A DNA stretch of 61,184 nt. It comes from Chloroflexota bacterium. GTDB taxonomy: Bacteria > Chloroflexota > UBA6077 > FW602-bin22 > CADDYW01. Every line of letters starts with the position of its first letter. Position 1 is the first letter of the stretch. The DNA lies in contig JAJPIK010000046.1 of the NCBI GenBank assembly GCA_021324795.1, positions 1 through 61,184 on the forward strand, written 5' to 3'. Shown one piece after another: positions 59,776 through 61,184 of this stretch. The notes under the pieces are model-generated. The model searched no databases. It saw only the letters and a list, made by a program, of their open reading frames with translations, and was not told the origin of the DNA. The translations under genes were made by a program, and so were the position numbers.

Positions 59776-60327
59776 ATGAGCGTTGTCCAGCTTCGGCGAT
59801 GGACCCGCCAGGAATACGACAAGATGATCGATGTGGGAATTCTCGGGCCAGAAGATCGCGTCGAGCTAATCGAGGGAGAGATCGTCGAGATGAGCCCCCA
59901 GAAGCCACCTCATTCCGTTTGCGTCCAACTGGCTGAAGAGGCGCTCCGCGCGGTTTTCGCGGCTGGCTTCGACGTTCGCGCCCAACTGCCCTTGGCGTTT
60001 GACGATTCGGAACCCGAGCCGGATCTCGCGGTGGTCCCGGGCAGCATTCGCGATTATCTCGCGGAGCATCCTTCGACCGCGGTCCTCGTGGTCGAAGTGG
60101 CCGACTCGACGCTCGATTTCGACCGGCGTCGCAAGGGACGCATATATGCGCGAGCTGGCATCCCCGAATATTGGCTCGTCAACCTCGTCGATCGGGTCAT
60201 CGAAGTCTACCGTGAGCCACGCCCTGAAGGTTCCTACACCTTCGTTCAGCGACTCGGCGAAAATGACACAATCACTGCGCTAGCCGCCCCGAACGCGAAG
60301 ATCGCGGTCAGCGCTCTCCTCCCGTAG
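59776..60327 (+). CDS. Uma2-family (DUF820) endonuclease-like protein
   Basis: A 183-residue protein with the PD-(D/E)XK-like core of the Uma2 family: GPEDRVELIEGEIVEMSPQK near residues 24-43, then EPDLAVV (Asp83), VVEVADST (Glu107) and RRRKGRIYARAGIPEYWLVN with a conserved Lys. The family is abundant in Cyanobacteria and Chloroflexota; its cell role is unclear. A GGAGAGG ribosome site lies just before the ATG. Confidence 0.9.
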   Translation: MSVVQLRRWTRQEYDKMIDVGILGPEDRVELIEGEIVEMSPQKPPHSVCVQLAEEALRAVFAAGFDVRAQLPLAFDDSEPEPDLAVVPGSIRDYLAEHPSTAVLVVEVADSTLDFDRRRKGRIYARAGIPEYWLVNLVDRVIEVYREPRPEGSYTFVQRLGENDTITALAAPNAKIAVSALLP

Positions 60328-60334
60328 AACACAA

Positions 60335-60379
60335 CCACGTTTGTGCCGTCCTCCGTGGTCCGCAGCATGGATTCTGCGG
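60335..60379 (+). terminator. Two small hairpins after the Uma2 gene
   Basis: ACCACG (60334-60339) can pair with CGTGGT (60354-60359), and CCGCAG (60360-60365) with CTGCGG (60374-60379). No T-run follows. They may end or stabilise the Uma2 transcript; the support is weak. Confidence 0.3.
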
Positions 60380-60419
60380 GCTTAAGAAGTTTCCGAACCT
60401 TCGAATACGGAGGCTGAGA

Positions 60420-60692
60420 ATGTCGCGTCTAACTAGTGGCCAACGCAAAGCGCTGCCCGACCAGGACTTCGCGTGGATCGATCAGCACGGCGAGCGCCAC
60501 CTGCCGATCGAGAACCCATCGCACGTGCGCGACGCGCTTTCCCGCTGGCCGCTTACCCACTTCGATACTTGTGAAGCCCAGGAGGAGGCGCGCAAGAAAA
60601 TCCTCGCGGCGACTAAGAAGTTTGGGATCACCATCTCGTCGACTGACGACATCGTCCGGAATCACCATGACCCGCCAAGCGCGTGTGTCTAG
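60420..60692 (+). CDS. Small hypothetical protein
   Basis: A 90-residue protein. It has LPDQDFAWIDQHGERHLPIE near residues 12-31, then a HVRDALSRW segment and a basic helix (EARKKILAATKKFGI). Proteins with this LPD-FA-----R-LPI----H---AL-R pattern are widespread small proteins of unknown role, to my recollection. A CGGAGGCTGAGA ribosome site precedes the ATG. Confidence 0.65.
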   Translation: MSRLTSGQRKALPDQDFAWIDQHGERHLPIENPSHVRDALSRWPLTHFDTCEAQEEARKKILAATKKFGITISSTDDIVRNHHDPPSACV

Positions 60693-60695
60693 ATC

Positions 60696-61184
60696 TCAAC
60701 CTTTCAGTCCGGAGCGTGAGATCACTTCGATGAACTGGCGTTGCAGCGCCAGAAAGACGACGAAGATCGGAATGATCGCCAGTACCGAGCCGGCCATGAT
60801 CAACGACGCGCTGAAACCGCCGTTTTCGTCGATGTAGCTAGTAAGTCCCAGTGGGATCGTGAAGTTGCTCTCGGTGGTGAGCATAACCAGTGGCGTCTCG
60901 TAGTCGTTCCAGCTCCAAACGAAGGCCAGGATCGCAAGCGCGGCGAGGGCGGGCTTGGCCAGGGGCAAGATCACTCGCCAGTAGATCGCGAACTCGCCCG
61001 CGCCGTCGATCCGCGCGGCATCCGACAGCTCCGGCGGAATACCCAGGAAGAACTGGCGCAGCAAGAACGTTCCAAAAGGCGTGAAGACGCTCGGTAAAAT
61101 CAACGCCCAGAGCGTATCGTACAGGTGAAGCTGGCGGAAGAGAATGAACCGGGGCACCAGGAGCATCTGGACCGGAATGATCAG
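60696..61184 (-). CDS. Sugar-type ABC permease (MalG family), 3' part only
   Basis: The - strand frame runs off the right edge, so only the last 162 residues are seen. The EAA loop is clear: ELSDAARIDGAGEFAIYWRV, then ILPL. The C-terminus LQRQFIEVISRSGLKG matches MalG-type permeases. It is not closely similar to the other MalG-type permease at 36304 and belongs to a third importer continuing outside the window. Confidence 0.9.
   Translation of the reverse strand: MIIPVQMLLVPRFILFRQLHLYDTLWALILPSVFTPFGTFLLRQFFLGIPPELSDAARIDGAGEFAIYWRVILPLAKPALAALAILAFVWSWNDYETPLVMLTTESNFTIPLGLTSYIDENGGFSASLIMAGSVLAIIPIFVVFLALQRQFIEVISRSGLKG

Overview
The window looks like chromosome or megaplasmid DNA of a Chloroflexota bacterium, possibly near the class Thermomicrobia. 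This is inferred, not proven. The flagellar set has no P-ring or L-ring genes (flgH, flgI, flgA), as expected for a cell envelope without an outer membrane. Both solute-binding lipoproteins have a twin-arginine-like leader, a lipobox and a long Pro/Thr/Ala linker. GTG and TTG starts are common.

Region 1 (1-33768, all + strand) is one large motility locus. In order it holds the end of fliN, then fliM, fliO, fliP, fliQ, fliR, flhB, flhA, a small membrane protein, the sigma-28 gene fliA and a secreted LPNTG protein. Next come two rod/hook-family proteins, flgM, flgN, flgK, flgL, two glycan-modifying enzymes, flagellin and fliD. They are followed by fliS, two fliT-like genes, flgC, fliE, fliF, fliG, fliH, fliI, fliJ, a lytic transglycosylase, flgB, a glycoside-hydrolase-like protein, fliK, flgD and flgE. 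Many neighbours overlap by 1-14 bases. No stator, chemotaxis, flhF or flhG genes are in view. The locus ends at a perfect 54-base palindrome.

Region 2 (33859-38860) holds a divergent sigma-factor-like gene on the - strand, then an AT-rich regulatory gap with a clear sigma-70 promoter. That gap precedes a sugar-type ABC importer (two permeases and a binding lipoprotein, no ATPase), which ends in a hairpin.

Region 3 (38863-46023, - strand) runs, in transcription order, creatininase-family amidohydrolase, peptide-type ABC binding protein, two permeases, short-chain dehydrogenase and iron-type alcohol dehydrogenase. Again there is no ATPase.

Region 4 (46225-59022, + strand) starts divergently from region 3 with a YheO/DauR-like regulator. 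It continues with RidA, an M20 hydrolase, TPP-dependent E1 alpha, a Rieske oxygenase, E1 beta, a free-standing lipoyl domain, an SDR, an amidohydrolase, a second SDR, two PLP fold-type-II enzymes and a YgeY-like M20 hydrolase. Regions 3 and 4 look like one uptake-and-breakdown system for a nitrogen-containing compound that I cannot name. A shared CTGTCTAA/TTAGAC box links the regulator promoter to the importer of region 2.

Region 5 (59035-61184) holds a minimal site-2-type protease, a Uma2-family nuclease-like protein, a small hypothetical protein and the 3' part of another sugar ABC permease.

The best candidates for something new are the glycoside-hydrolase-like protein inside the flagellar operon, the sigma-like protein with a Cys/His insertion in region 4, the E1/Rieske/free-lipoyl catabolic module, and a family of small hairpins placed about 20-26 bases before four start codons.
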